A stretch of 64,000 nt of DNA, taken from Bedellia somnulentella (taxonomy: Eukaryota; Arthropoda; Insecta; Lepidoptera; Bedelliidae). The notes under the pieces were generated by a model. It searched no databases, had not been told where the DNA came from, and saw only the letters and a list, made by a program, of their open reading frames with translations. The stretch covers positions 7,583,213-7,647,212 of the forward strand of contig OY755183.1 in NCBI GenBank assembly GCA_963576735.1. Reading direction: 5' to 3'. The position numbers and the translations under genes were made by a program. This document shows, piece by piece, positions 52,958 through 64,000 of this stretch (its first letter is position 1; each line of letters starts with the position of its first letter).

Positions 52958-55900
52958 TTAAACTGATAAAGATACAAAACTATTGTATTGAGCAATGTTC
53001 CGTTTTAAAATATCAGCACACAATCCAAGAACACGTTCAAATCTGAAAGAAACAATTGAAAATTGTTAGTTTTGATACATTTTGTGGGTTCTCCCTTTTT
53101 CACATAAAAAACAACACATTATTTCATCTATCATATTAAAGTAAGTCTTATGCATTATTATAACTATATTCTATTCATTTAAATTAACTAATAAGTTAAT
53201 AGTACTAGTAAATATATATCAGAAACCTTGCATTGCACCCCTTGATAAAGTATCTTCAGCAACTGACCGCCCTTGTGCCGTAAGTTTTAATTTTGTCGCT
53301 GTCAAAACGCATTCAAATTTATGAACTTGCACTTGCACCTTGCGAAACATTCACAAGGCGCAAAGATTACGTAATAAGAGGGTGGTACAGCCGCGGAAAT
53401 CTTCAAAGAGTTTTGAGAATTTTTTTATTAATGCCCTACTGCTCTAATATAGTTCTAAGTCAGGCAAGTGACCTACTCTGGCGAGCATATAGTAGTCGCT
53501 CTTAACAGACGCGTGTGGGAACAGCAAAGAAATACTGGCCAGTACACCCCACTGTGTACTTAAGTTGTACTTGTCTTATGTACGATGTAGGATTATGAGA
53601 CGCTGCTAGTGTGCGAGTGAGTCCGCTAGAGGTCGCAACATGCGCATAGAGAGGTGGGGACGTGGCACACATGTAGTAGTCTCTAATATATAACTCACGT
53701 ATAACTAAGTGGCAGTGGACGTGGTCCAGTTGAGACACGTATTAGCATATTGTAGCGCTATTAACATCTTAACAATCACGAATAAAAAAAAATCAAACTA
53801 AGGTTAATTACTAACGCTTTTTGAACCAAAAATTTAAACTAAGCTACTCTACCGTTTCTTCGGAAGGTGTTTGTTACGAGAAGAAGCAACAAGAAGTTCC
53901 TGACATTCTCATTTTTTCATGGTTTTAAAATATATAATTCAAACAGTTTTGCGTTTATTATATATTATTTTGACTCTTAAAAATTTTTCTATGAGCTAGA
54001 TGTGCGGTACCTGGCGCGGTCCAGTTTGACGCACTTGAGGCTGCCGCTGGCGCGCACGGTGGCGGCGCGCGGCCGGTCCAGCAGCAGCGCGATCTCGCCG
54101 AAGTAGTCGGAGCAGCCCAACCGCCCCACCTCCACCGCCGCCGCGCCCGCCGACGATTGTTGGAGCACTACCGCTGTGCCTGGAACATTATACACTTATA
54201 CTGTAACTGGATGCTATATAGGGGTTTTACAAAACTACGTATCGCCCGCTGACGACTGTTGGAAAACTACCGCTGCGCCTGGAACTTACATACTCTTAGA
54301 CTCTGTAACTGGACCCTCTCCTTTTATAAAGTTATCTGGGCATTTCTCTGTAAGCTCATAATTGGCTGTCCCGACCGACTTTTTACATGAGTAATTTAAT
54401 TATTTAACAAATGATAACTCCTAAAGAAACTCTAATCCCAAAACTTTACAGGCTCATTGTTTTAAGCGCCGTAACTATTTTAAATATTTTCTACGCGTGT
54501 TAGAAGCTCTAAAAACACAGTCCCCTGGCTGTCCCCATAATTGATTTGTTGACTAAATATGAGATTTACTAAAAAGTTATTAATGCTACATACGTTTGTC
54601 AGTAATTATGACAAAGAAAACATATTAAAATAGATTATTTTTATAAAACTAGGTGTAATTATGCATTTTATTATTAAGTAAACACCTGCAAACTTTGTCC
54701 CCAAAATTTTCATACAGTCCCCTGCCAAAATTTTTAATCCATAGTAAAATAAAACTGTACTATTAAATAACATTGTTCTAAGTGAAACAGAACGCAATTG
54801 ATGTGAAGTTAGCTACGATGCCGAAAACGGTGACAAGACGTCATTTTGTTAAGTGTCAGAGTGACATTTGTATGGTGCACGCGTGTTTGTTCCGGTGCTA
54901 CAAACGGTCCTCTGGTAAGTAATAATATCATGTTAATTACTTTAATTATTCATGTAATACAGTTTGTTTTATTTATATTTATGTCTAAATTGATCGGTAT
55001 GTTCTTAAACAATCTATTAACATCCGTTTTTAAAGTATTGTGATATCTATTCAAAATACACAGTCCCTTGGCAACAGTCCTCGGTCAGAAAATGTAGCAG
55101 GGTACTGTTTTAAATAACAGGGGACTGTGTCTTTGACGTATTGGTATTGTGTTTATGTGTTGTTTGTGCAAATTTCTCGGCTAGTCTGTTTTATCAATAG
55201 GCATCATCAATGTATCATTATATTTCTTTATAAACTTATATTATTTAAACTTATTTTACAGACCAAGCGAGAAAATACATGATATGGCTCCTAGAAAGAA
55301 AAAGTTATCCCGAGAGGAATTACTACAGAAGAAGAGAGACGCAGAACGACATCGATATGAAAAACGGAATAATGTCCTACAAAAGAGAGAAGAAATGAGA
55401 GAAAAGGAAAAATAGAATTACCAAGAGAAGAAGGAAAAAGGTTTGCAAAAGTTGGTAGAGGATATGACACCTCGTGAGCACAGAGTTACCCTTAAGAAGT
55501 GGAAAGAACATTGTACCGTGTACCGAACCAAAAGATTAAGACTGAAAAGTATCACTAATACATTTTTACGAGACAATACGCCATTATCGGATCCAGAAGC
55601 AGGTCCTCCGGCTACAAGACCCACCACGCCAATCCTAGAGCAGTTTTCTTCAGCTCCAAGCCAGGTAGCTTCCAGTGCTAGTCTACTACAAAGAAAGAAT
55701 GAAACCACGAGGCGACGTAAAAATTTCAATAGGAAACAAATGAAAAAATTGCACGGTTAGAGAAAAAGCTTGAGAAGGACAACAAAAGGTTGGCTAGATT
55801 TAAAAGAAAATTAAGAAGAACGTTAAAGATACACCTAAAACAAAGATGTTAAAAATGTTAGAAGAGCCTGATGAAAGAAAAGAAGTAGTAAAGAAAGCAT

Positions 55901-58900
55901 TGTTTGGCGACGTCATTAGTAAGCAGTTGATAGAAAATTATTCTACATCGAAACGTACGAAGGAGAGTCATTTTCAAAAAAGTTGTTACTGGTAGTATTG
56001 TTCGAAAGTATAGGCAATGGATACCTAAAGAAATTAAATTGTTGTCTAGACCGGAAAAAAATCCAATCTTAATAGCTTAGATGTACTTGAAGTGAAACGA
56101 TGTAAAATACCTGAAAGTTATAAAAGAGCTGTTCACAATTTCTTTGAAGATGATGGTAATAGTCGTATGGGAGCCGGTAAAAAATAATTTATAACTAGGA
56201 AGGCTGTAAAGAAACAAAAGAGGTATCTTCTTGACACAGTTATGAATCTTTACAAAAAGTTTATTACTGGCAACTTTAAAATTAGTTACCAAACATTTTG
56301 TCGAATCCGTCCATTTTGGGCTGTGAAACCAAATGCTCAAAACCGCATCTGTCTTTGTATAGTTCACAGCAACATAGATATGAAGCTGAGCGCACTTCTC
56401 CTGCTAATATATTGACTTACAACAACCACCAGAAGTTACTGGAAGAGCTATGTTGCGACCGGTATAATGTGAATTGTTTGGCGAGATCCTGTCATACTTG
56501 CCTTAATACAAACCCGAAATATAAAGAATTTGATAACAGAAAAGTCATAAAATATAAAATGTGGATTTCTGAAAGGCAAGAAATACAAAATCTTAAGACT
56601 AAAAAGCCCCGATTCGTGACTAAATTATTGAAAAAAACATTTGAAGTACATCTAAGACAGCTCATAATTCAATTACAGAAAGATTTAAACAAATATTTTG
56701 ATCACCAGCGAAATATTGTTTACCAATATATAGCCATGAAGGATTTGAAGTCAAACCTGCAAGGTGACAAAGTCCTCATACACGTCGATTACAGTGAAAA
56801 TTATTGCACTAAGTACTCTGAATAAATTCAGTCCTTTCATTTCGGTGGATCTCATGCACAGCTGAGCCTGCATACCGTAGTAGTTTATCTACGAAATTCA
56901 ATCCTTTCTTTGGATGCCAAAACATGTCATTAAAATAATTAACGATTGATTAATGTAAAATAAATTTATTAAACACATTAGTCCTCTGTCTCACTTAACA
57001 GTACCCTGTCACATTAAAAACAGGCCTCTGACGCCCGAAACAGTCCCCTGTCATGGTTTTTTGAAAAATAGATAATAACTCGAAAAATACGTATAAATTC
57101 AGTGGGCCGCCTAATTTTACTAAAACAACAGTTTATTTTCTTTGAAATAGGACACGTTTTATTGGAAAATATTAAAAATAAACGCCAGGACATCTTCGAT
57201 ATGGAACCTTTACGAGCTTACAGAGAAATGCCCATCTACAAAGTATAAAGTATTATGACTTACATACTGCAACTGGACGCTTTAGTTTTATACAGGTGTT
57301 CTACAAAGCTATGTACATTGAGGGTTTATGTGTTGTGTTGGACAACACATAAAACCTCTAAATAGTCCGTTCGTAACAGATAGTTACTACAATACTTACT
57401 TACTAATATAAAATGAAGAAAACCTACGCTATAATAACCTTTTTTTTTAGCAATAGCGTGTGTTCAAAACAGGAAGACGATGTATTTAAATTACACACAA
57501 AGAGTTGAAGTCGCTTTGCACGCCGCACGACTTATGTGTGATTATTATAAAAGTTTTACTTCTAATAAATATTGCTATGCTATAAAAGATAATAATTTAT
57601 TAGCTTTTCACTTACCCTCTACAATAATATAAAAATCATTTCCGGGTTCGCCTTGTTGAACTATAGTTTCTCCATCATTGAAAGACACAGGTTCTAGGGC
57701 ATCTGCCACAGTCAGTCGTTCCCATTTCTCTAAGCTCTCTAAAACAAAACAAATCAAATTCACTATAGTAGTGTGTATTTAATAACTTATAACGAGATCA
57801 ACAACTTGGAATATACAGTAAACGAAAAAAACACTTGATTAATAATCGGATCGGAATCGAATTAATAATCTTGAATAAAAGACTGTACACATTTCTAGCA
57901 CTATAACCCAGAATTTATACATTGAAGATGTTAGATTCAATAACAAAATAACTAATTGTGCAAGTTGTCAAGACACCTACAGCCGATTTCACAACTGAGC
58001 ATTCTAGCTCTAATCATTTGAGTTTATATCAAACTCTAAGTAAGTACTTAAGTTTAAGCTGTTTCACAAAATAAACAGTGCTCGATGTTAGTATGTGATC
58101 AACAAACTATATACTTAAGTTTGCAATCAAGATTAGTGAACGTTTCAATTTACGTACAAATACCAGTAGCTTACCGATGAGGTTATATTTCTGTAATGGA
58201 TCTGACCGACGTTTTTTATTTTATACGCTAAATAAATCTCCAAAAAATTACGAGAAAAACTGTATTTTTACTTTTTTCATAACTTGAAAAATTACTGAAA
58301 TATTTTGGTTCGAAGTGCGCATTTTGGCCGACGGAGTTAAATGCGGTTGGCGCGGGCAAAATGACGATGTGACGTCACAGTCAGCCGCACGCATGGAGTT
58401 TTTATAGTTTTGTGATGCAAAATGGCAAATAAATACAGCCTCAGTGTTTCAACTCTGCAGTTAAAACACTAGACAAATCTTTTTCCTTGCTGTACACAGA
58501 ATAGCACTACCTCTCTTCCGGTGGGTGTACGTAAGAGGCGTCTAACGGTATTGGGGCTTTTAAGGGATTTTGGGTGATGAGGTTTAAGGCCCATCACCAA
58601 CAACCTTTCTTTAACTATCTTTTCCTCTCTTATCTTTCTAAAAGTGGCTGAGGAATTTCTAATTCCTTAGCTCTGGCTACCCCGTCTAGGGATTTATAGC
58701 CGTGAGAATATGTATGTATCAAACTTAACTATTATAGGAGACTATCGAAAGCAACTGAAATATAAAAATAAAAGTTTAATCATACATACATACATACATA
58801 TAATCACGGCTATAAATCCCTAGAAGAGGTAGCCAGAGCTGAGGAATAAGAAATTCCTCAACCACTTTTGGAAAGTTGAGTGAGGAAAATATAGTAAAAT

Positions 58901-61244
58901 AAAGGTTGTCGGTGATGGGTCTCCAACCACAACGCCCAAAAATCCCATAAAAGCCCATTACCGTTAGTCGCCTTTTACGTAAACCCACCGGAAAAAATGG
59001 GGTAGCGCTATTCTAAGCTGACACTACACCGCAATACAAATATAATCACGGCTATAGAACTGAAATAAGGGTGGCCAATGCTTCAGCATTAGAAAATTGT
59101 TAGCTACTTTTGGAACTTGAGTTGGGAAAAGATTGAATAATAAAGGTTGTTGTTGATTGGTGATGGGTCTCTAGCCGCATCGTCTAATATTCTCCTAGAA
59201 ATAGCGACCAATATGCTAAGTTACGTTTTTTACCGTTGTGAAGAAACGATTTAGTGCTATTCTGTGCCGATAGTACTATAAAATATAAAACAAATCACAA
59301 ACAACATAATCCTCTGTAAAATTAATTCTTCTCAATTTAAATAAGTGGTTTTTGGCTTTTACTTCAGCTATCAGGCAGGAAGTTTTTGTAACAACTCAAC
59401 TCTCAAAACTAAAACGTGCACACAGTTATCCCCGTAAGGGTTGGTAGAAGTACCTATCATTTATTTTTTACTTTAATATTAATAGCGATTGAATATAGAA
59501 CATCGATTCAATATTTTTTTTACTAATGGTTACATTTATATAAGAAGGGTTTGAGACCATTTGAATAAAAAATAAAAACAAGCAATAAAACTTTGTGAAA
59601 TGGAACGTACATACGTCAATCCCTCTATGCGTCAAGCCGATCACACTGATCAAACGTCAAAATTGTATTAAGTTCTGTTCTGTATGTAAGCCTTGTTCTC
59701 ATTTATTTATTTGTGTTTGTGATTCGATTTTAACCATGCATGTGGAGGTGGAGTAAAAATGGAAAAAGAATCCAAAACCTTCGGCGTTTTTTGTCTCCGA
59801 GGTATTCTCCGGCTGTGGCTTCTCTAGTGATGATGATGCTGTATCCGAAGAAATCTCCAAAAAGTGATCGAAAGCCATTGCTTTCATCACATTGATCACA
59901 TTGTTTGTGAAGTAAATACATTTATTTACTTCACAAACGTCACGTTCTCAAATCAGCGATGAATACTGTTTGAGTATAGTCAAACGAGTTCAGAAACGCA
60001 AAATTTCAACATAAGTTGAATTTTTAATTTGTGCTCAACATTTTGAGCAAAACTTTTTTTTTTATTAAATTACAATATTTAGTCAATTCAGAAACGTAAT
60101 TTTGGGAAGTTCGGACTTAAGTACGGTTTGATATGCTTTTATCGTTGAATATCCAGTTGTGGAATTGGCCGCTAGAAAGGTAGCTTTCCTTGTCCAAAAA
60201 CTCTTAACAAGAATTCATCATACATGCGTCGCTTCCTTATAGCAGATCGCATTGAAATCCGGCGATATGAATCCCGATCGAGCCCCCATAGTTTGAGCGC
60301 ACGTCTTTCGCTCACCGTGGCTACAAGTTGCATACAAGTTTGGTCCTAAAACCTTGGTCTTTTTAGCATGCTTACCTAGTATAGATACTCTTGACAAGAA
60401 TTCATCATACATGCGCCGCTTCCTAATAGTAGATCCCATTAAAATCCGGCGATATGAGTCCCGATCCAGGCCCCACAGTTTGAGCGCACGTCTGGCGCGC
60501 ACCGTGGCTGCCCGCGGAGTGCCGTAGATCAAAGCTAACTCTCCGAAACTACCGCCTTCGCATATCGTTGTTACTGGCTCGCCATTTACTAATACCTGTA
60601 ATGTGATTTCAAGAAGTTAACATTTCACTTTTAAAAGAGCAAGTTTCCGACACAAACGAAGAGAGAAAAGGCGTAGTACCGAAGCCCTTAGTGCAAAAAC
60701 AAATAATTATTTGTTGATTGTCAGACAACTTTAATTCTTCGCTTTGCTATGTGTTTGTAATGAGAAGGAACGTCAAGTTTTATATTATTTGTAATTACAC
60801 GATTACAAACTTTTATTATCTTTGTAAAACTAGTGTTGATTTTACTTAATTTAAACCAAAACTCTAACATGGTCTGCTTATGTTTTGTTGATGGAGATAA
60901 TGCGTAAATTGAATACCTCACTTTAAATAGCCTGAATAATCAAAAACTACAACTGAAACTGGACTACTAAAATTAACAAAAGCAAATGTTAAACATAAAA
61001 GTAAATACAAAAAACATAAATTCTTAATCTAAGTAACAATTACCTCAACTTCTCCCGAATCGATGACATAGAAGTTGTCTCCCTCATCCCCTTGCCTGAT
61101 GACGGTCTCCCCAGGCAGGAACTGAACGGGAAACATGGCGTCAAACATGTCGGCCCGTTCGGATTCGTCTAGATGGGTGAACAACACGTTGGATGCTATA
61201 GCCCTCGATAGTGCACCCATCGTTTTGTAGTCTTTTGGTACGAC
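52958..61244 (-). CDS. PKA-R1: cAMP-dependent protein kinase type I regulatory subunit, 3' part
   Basis: Five exons on the minus strand join in phase to 265 codons and the stop: 61244-61044, 60595-60376, 57738-57616, 54179-54011 and 53042-52958 (TAA). The product keeps PKA catalytic subunits inactive until cAMP binds. The exons encode [19 protein letters not shown], cAMP-binding domain A with its phosphate-binding cassette [34 protein letters not shown] across a junction, domain B with [16 protein letters not shown], and the C-terminal [21 protein letters not shown]. These are signature residues of type I subunits. The N-terminal docking domain and pseudosubstrate site (about 115 residues) are absent and must lie right of the window. 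Introns contain a whole DNA transposon (54338-57233) and inverted repeats. Partial exon duplicates lie at 60212-60320 and 54242-54280. Confidence 0.95.
54242..54280 (-). pseudogene. Duplicated acceptor and first 37 bases of a PKA-R1 exon
   Basis: A second copy of the splice acceptor and start of the 54179-54011 exon lies about 100 bp upstream in gene direction. TTCCAG is followed by GCGCAGCGGTAGT, where the true exon has GCACAGCGGTAGT. The copy runs QQSSAGD and then diverges. A further intron-side echo of the repeat is visible near 57255-57315, beyond the transposon inserted at 54338-57233. Confidence 0.65.
54338..57233 (+). mobile_element. DNA transposon with 20-bp perfect TIRs and ATCT duplication
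   Basis: Ends are GGGCATTTCTCTGTAAGCTC at 54338-54357 and its exact complement at 57214-57233. ATCT flanks at 54334-54337 and 57234-57237. A motif related to ACAGTCCCCTG is repeated near both ends (about 54521, 54714, 55062, 55107, 56981, 56998, 57018 and 57036). It carries a decayed transposase-like gene. GGG ends plus a 4-bp duplication recall the Sola2 group, but that placement is tentative. Confidence 0.82.
55284..56870 (+). pseudogene. Transposase-like gene of the ATCT transposon, decayed
   Basis: The start reads [20 protein letters not shown], a basic coiled-coil-like N-terminus. An in-frame TAG lies at 55413. The frame then continues with [20 protein letters not shown] and [19 protein letters not shown]. 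After a frameshift near 55757 come [33 protein letters not shown] (stop), [18 protein letters not shown] and [14 protein letters not shown], then a stop and QSFHFGGSH. This layout is seen in large families of uncharacterised insect and hydra proteins that I recall as transposon-borne; the Asp in HVDYSENY may be catalytic. I cannot name the family with certainty. At least three stops and several frameshifts make it non-coding now. Confidence 0.65.
58497..58725 (+). repeat. Family A repeat
   Basis: AGAATAGCACTACCTCTCTT runs to TATAGCCGTGAGAATATG. It forms a tail-to-tail pair with the next copy. Confidence 0.9.
58780..59035 (-). repeat. Family A repeat
   Basis: (CATA)n at 58782-58800, then ATAATCACGGCTATAAATCC to TTCTAAGCTGACACTACACC. 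Confidence 0.92.
59038..59275 (-). repeat. Family A repeat, strongly diverged
   Basis: TATAATCACGGCTATAGAAC, GGTCTCTAGCCGCATCGTC and TTTAGTGCTATTCTGTGCCG. It abuts the previous copy directly in the same orientation. Confidence 0.75.
59903..59938. repeat. Perfect 16-bp stem hairpin
   Basis: GTTTGTGAAGTAAATA, the loop CATT, and the exact complement. It lies in a PKA-R1 intron. Confidence 0.85.
60212..60320 (-). pseudogene. Partial duplicate of PKA-R1 cyclic-nucleotide-binding exon
   Basis: This repeats the 3' half of the 60595-60376 exon about 190 bp downstream in gene direction. It still reads openly: [20 protein letters not shown], then an [11 protein letters not shown] segment, against [20 protein letters not shown] in the true exon. 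The family-specific LMGST has become SMRSA. No acceptor for it is evident and no GTAAG follows its end, so it is more likely an exonic relic than an alternative exon. Confidence 0.75.
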
Positions 61245-61509
61245 CTGATGAAGAAGAGTTAGAGAACACATTTGAAAAATATCGTGGATTTAGACAGGAT
61301 TATGATTATTATTAGTGGTGTAAGAGACGTTTGTTTATAGTTCTTTTAAAGAGGATTCGATTTATTTGTGACAGTTTTTATACAATATTCTTTTGTTACT
61401 AATCCTAAACATGGTACTTTTATGCCTACACAATAATACTTTAAGAAATTTATATAAGATTTATCTTAAAAATGCTACATTTTTTTAAGTGCTATATGAT
61501 GTTTTTTAT

Positions 61510-64000
61510 TTAAAGGAAGGATCATTTGTTTGCGTTCGGTTCGGACTAGAAGGCACCAGTCAAATAGAAGAAACGACAGAGCATCTCACCAATACTCTCA
61601 TTAGCGGCTATGAAGAGACTGTCACATAACCACGCCTCCTGCTACCCAACTCACAAAAGACCAATGGTGGGGTCGGGAGTTGGAAAAGCTACGGGCAAAG
61701 GTTAGGAAATGTCTAAACAGGGCAATGAACACCAAAGCACTAGATGACTGGGACCGATATAAAACAGCAAAATCCGAATACAAGAAACGCATTCGCTTTA
61801 GAAAATCGTCTACATAGAGGAATTAATGTGAAAACATTGAAAGCCTCCAGCAAGCTAACCGTGTAAGAAAGATACTCTCCAACCAACCGAATATTGGAAT
61901 AGGATCTTTAAAAAAACCGGATAACACATACACTAGATCACTTGAGGAATCACATCGAGCGCTCATCGATACTCATTTCCCGGATAGTGCAATCACATCT
62001 AGCAACGACTGGAGACACTTAGGGCCAGTTTTTTGATCCGTGGTTAACTCAACAATTTGTTAAATATCGTAACTATTAGTTAAATATCAGCAAAATGCAT
62101 TTTTTGACCCGTGGTCAGAGTAACTAATGGTCAAATATCGAACCATTAGTTGAAAAAGTTAACTACTTAGGATTGGAGGGTTAAACAAGATGGCCGATGG
62201 TTATTTGTATAATAGCAGCTGTTTGTCAGACATTTGAGATGAATTTGAACATAGATACATTGATGTCGAAAGTTCGTCTGAAGAAGAAGACAATGATATT
62301 ATATTACAATGTGTGTTGATGAGAAGGTTAAAAATATTTAGGCCACGCCATCCGCCGTTAGAAACCTGGGATGATGTAGATTTTTGTCATCGTTACCGCC
62401 TATCGAAGGAAGCAGTACTCTACATTGTTACTGAAATTGGGAATGATCCTAAAACGCACACTCTCAGTTATTCTCGAATAAGTTTAATCAAATGTAGTTT
62501 CCTTACAAAATTATTTTATTTTTTAAAATGTATTTGAAAGATAGGTATTTTGTATCTTGTATTCCAAATACCTTTTTAGAAAACTACTTTTATCTGTACC
62601 TGCAATACTCTTCTTTAAAGTGTCTTCATTTCAGATACTTTGTATAGGATATCTTATACTTCACTGGTCATTGTTCATTGCACTGGCAACAAATTGACCA
62701 ATTGTTAAGTTTGACTATAGTTAAAAAAGACATCAAAAATGGTTTTGCGATTTAACTACTGGTTAGTCATTTAACTATAGTCAATGTAACAAATGGTTAT
62801 ATTTTTAACTCCGGATCAAAAAACTGGCCCTTAACAGTTAATCCAACTGAATCTGACTGGGAACTTGCGAAAGAGATAGTGTGTAAAAGAGATAGTGACA
62901 AAGTCAAGTGGGCTATCACCAGTTTCCAAACATTTAAAGCCCCAGGAATAGACAAAGTCTTTCCAGGATTTCTGCAATGGGGAATTGAAGTCATCCTATA
63001 CCTGGTTGCGGAAATTCTCCAAGCATGCTTAGCCTTTAGATACATATCCAGGAGATGGCGGGAAGTAAAAGTGCAGTTTATACCCAAATACGGAAAAACA
63101 GATTATACTAATCCAAAGTCTTTCAGATCACATCTTTCTTTTTGAAAACACTCGAAAGGTTGTGTGATAGGGAACTGCGAGACAATGCTCTCAAAACGAT
63201 ACCGCTCCATCCCAACCAGCACGCCTACAGCGCCGGTAAAGGCACGGAGTCAGCCTTACATGCAGTAACATGTGTCGCAGAGGAAGCTATTAGAGATAAA
63301 AACATTTGTCTAGCAAGCTTCCTTGATATCGAAGGAGCCTTTCATAAAACAAACTTTGATAGCATTCACGAAGCCTTAAATAGGCACAAAGTCCCAACAA
63401 TGCTATCAACCTGGATTGGAAACATGCTTGAAAACCGAGTAATAGTGTCAGAAGACCAAACTAAGATACAAGTAGTGAAAGGTTGCCCGCAGGGTGGCGT
63501 TCTCTCTCCGCTACTCCGGAACCTAGTAGCGAACGATCTTATCTCTGAACTCAACAGTAGACACTTCTACACAATAGGATACGCTGATGATATTACTATT
63601 CTAATAACTGGAAAATATGCAAGTATAGTCTGTGACGTCACGCAATCAGCCTTACGAATAGTAGAGAGGTGGTGCATAAGGCACGGGCTGACAGTGAATC
63701 CGGACAAAACTGAACTGGTAATGTTTACCAACAAACGAAAACTAAACAATTACCATTTGCCAAAGCTTTTCAACAAGAAACTAACGCTCTCACCGACCGT
63801 AAAATACCTGGGGGTAATCCTCGATAGCAAATTAAGTTGGAACTGCCACATAGAGAGCAAACTCAAGAAGGCTAGCATAGCATTCTGGCAATGCAGAAGC
63901 ATGATAGGAAAACGATGGGGTCTAAACCCAAAAATAATCATATGGCTGTATACACCTGTAATACGACCAATACTCTGCTATGGTGCTGTTGCCTGGTGGC
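61510..64000 (+). mobile_element. Decayed non-LTR retrotransposon, reverse transcriptase region, runs off window
   Basis: Broken frames read ELEKLRAKVRKCLNRAMNTK, then after the Harbinger insertion (62019-62833) NPTESDWELAKEIV, FKAPGIDKVFPGFLQWG, FIPKYGKTDYTNPKSFR, a frameshift near 63125, HPNQHAYSAGKGTESALHAV, SFLDIEGAFHKTNFDSIHEA, GCPQGGVLSPLLRNL, GYADDITILITGKYAS and VKYLGVILDSKLSWNCHIES. These are reverse transcriptase motifs of R1/Jockey-related LINEs. It lies in the 5' intron of PKA-R1 or just outside the known exons, in antisense. Confidence 0.88.
62022..62830 (+). mobile_element. Non-autonomous PIF/Harbinger derivative
   Basis: Perfect 19-bp TIRs (GGGCCAGTTTTTTGATCCG at 62022-62040, complement at 62812-62830) are flanked by TTA on both sides (62019-62021 and 62831-62833), the target duplication typical of Harbinger. 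Inside, 62313-62480 encodes the transposase N-terminus (RRLKIFRPRHPPLETWDD, FCHRYRLSKEAVLYIVTEI) before it breaks off. Motifs like TTAACTAnTGGTTA recur near the ends. It is inserted in a LINE coding region. Confidence 0.92.

Noticed and set aside
53293..53738. Short frames on both strands in the last PKA-R1 intron
   Set aside because: No motif, no splice support, intronic position. Kept as unassigned sequence.
58290..58440. Possible promoter with TGACGTCA-like site
   Set aside because: A single GTGACGTCAC match in a repeat-rich intron, without other promoter evidence.

Overview
The window is eukaryotic nuclear DNA from an insect, most probably a moth or butterfly. Its genes have GT-AG introns, it is AT-rich, and it is crowded with transposable elements. 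These include tRNA-derived SINEs, a roughly 245-bp repeat with a (TATG)n tail, and LINE tails typical of Lepidoptera. Five host genes can be supported. From left to right they are: a MEIOB-like meiotic OB-fold protein (minus strand, runs off the left edge); DNA polymerase delta subunit 2 (plus, complete, 8 exons, head-to-head with MEIOB); peptide O-xylosyltransferase (plus, complete, 4 exons); a RECQ4 helicase (minus, one uninterrupted 1231-codon exon); and the 3' half of the PKA type I regulatory subunit (minus, five exons holding both cAMP-binding domains, with its 5' exons beyond the right edge).

The space between and inside these genes is mostly mobile DNA. Positions 29494-35641 hold what looks like a complete PIF/Harbinger transposon. 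It carries a four-exon Myb/SANT-like gene and a six-exon DDE transposase gene that converge with 16 bp between their stop codons; both can be spliced into open frames. A 104-bp minisatellite fills one transposase intron. Positions 36774-37371 are a near-perfect 600-bp palindrome.

Positions 38394-49476 are the most unusual block. Two copies of a roughly 1.7-kb element, each bounded by ACAGATCCACAATC-type ends, lie in inverted orientation around a 2-kb segment with a broken THAP-domain gene. The right copy was later split by a 5.6-kb I-type LINE flanked by an exact 13-bp target duplication. Both arms share the same older SINE insertions, so the inverted pair arose by duplication after those insertions.

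Further right, two DNA transposons (49526-51232 and 54338-57233) share GGGCATTT-type ends, 4-bp target duplications and repeated subterminal motifs. The larger carries a decayed transposase-like gene and sits in a PKA-R1 intron. Two PKA-R1 exons have partial tandem duplicates next to them. At the right edge, an 809-bp Harbinger derivative with TTA duplications sits inside a decayed LINE, which itself lies in the PKA-R1 gene region.

The host genes appear unrelated in function, although MEIOB, POLD2 and RECQ4 all belong to DNA replication or recombination. No operon-like logic is expected. The strongest candidates for something not previously described are the inverted composite at 38-49 kb and the GGGCATTT-ended transposon pair.
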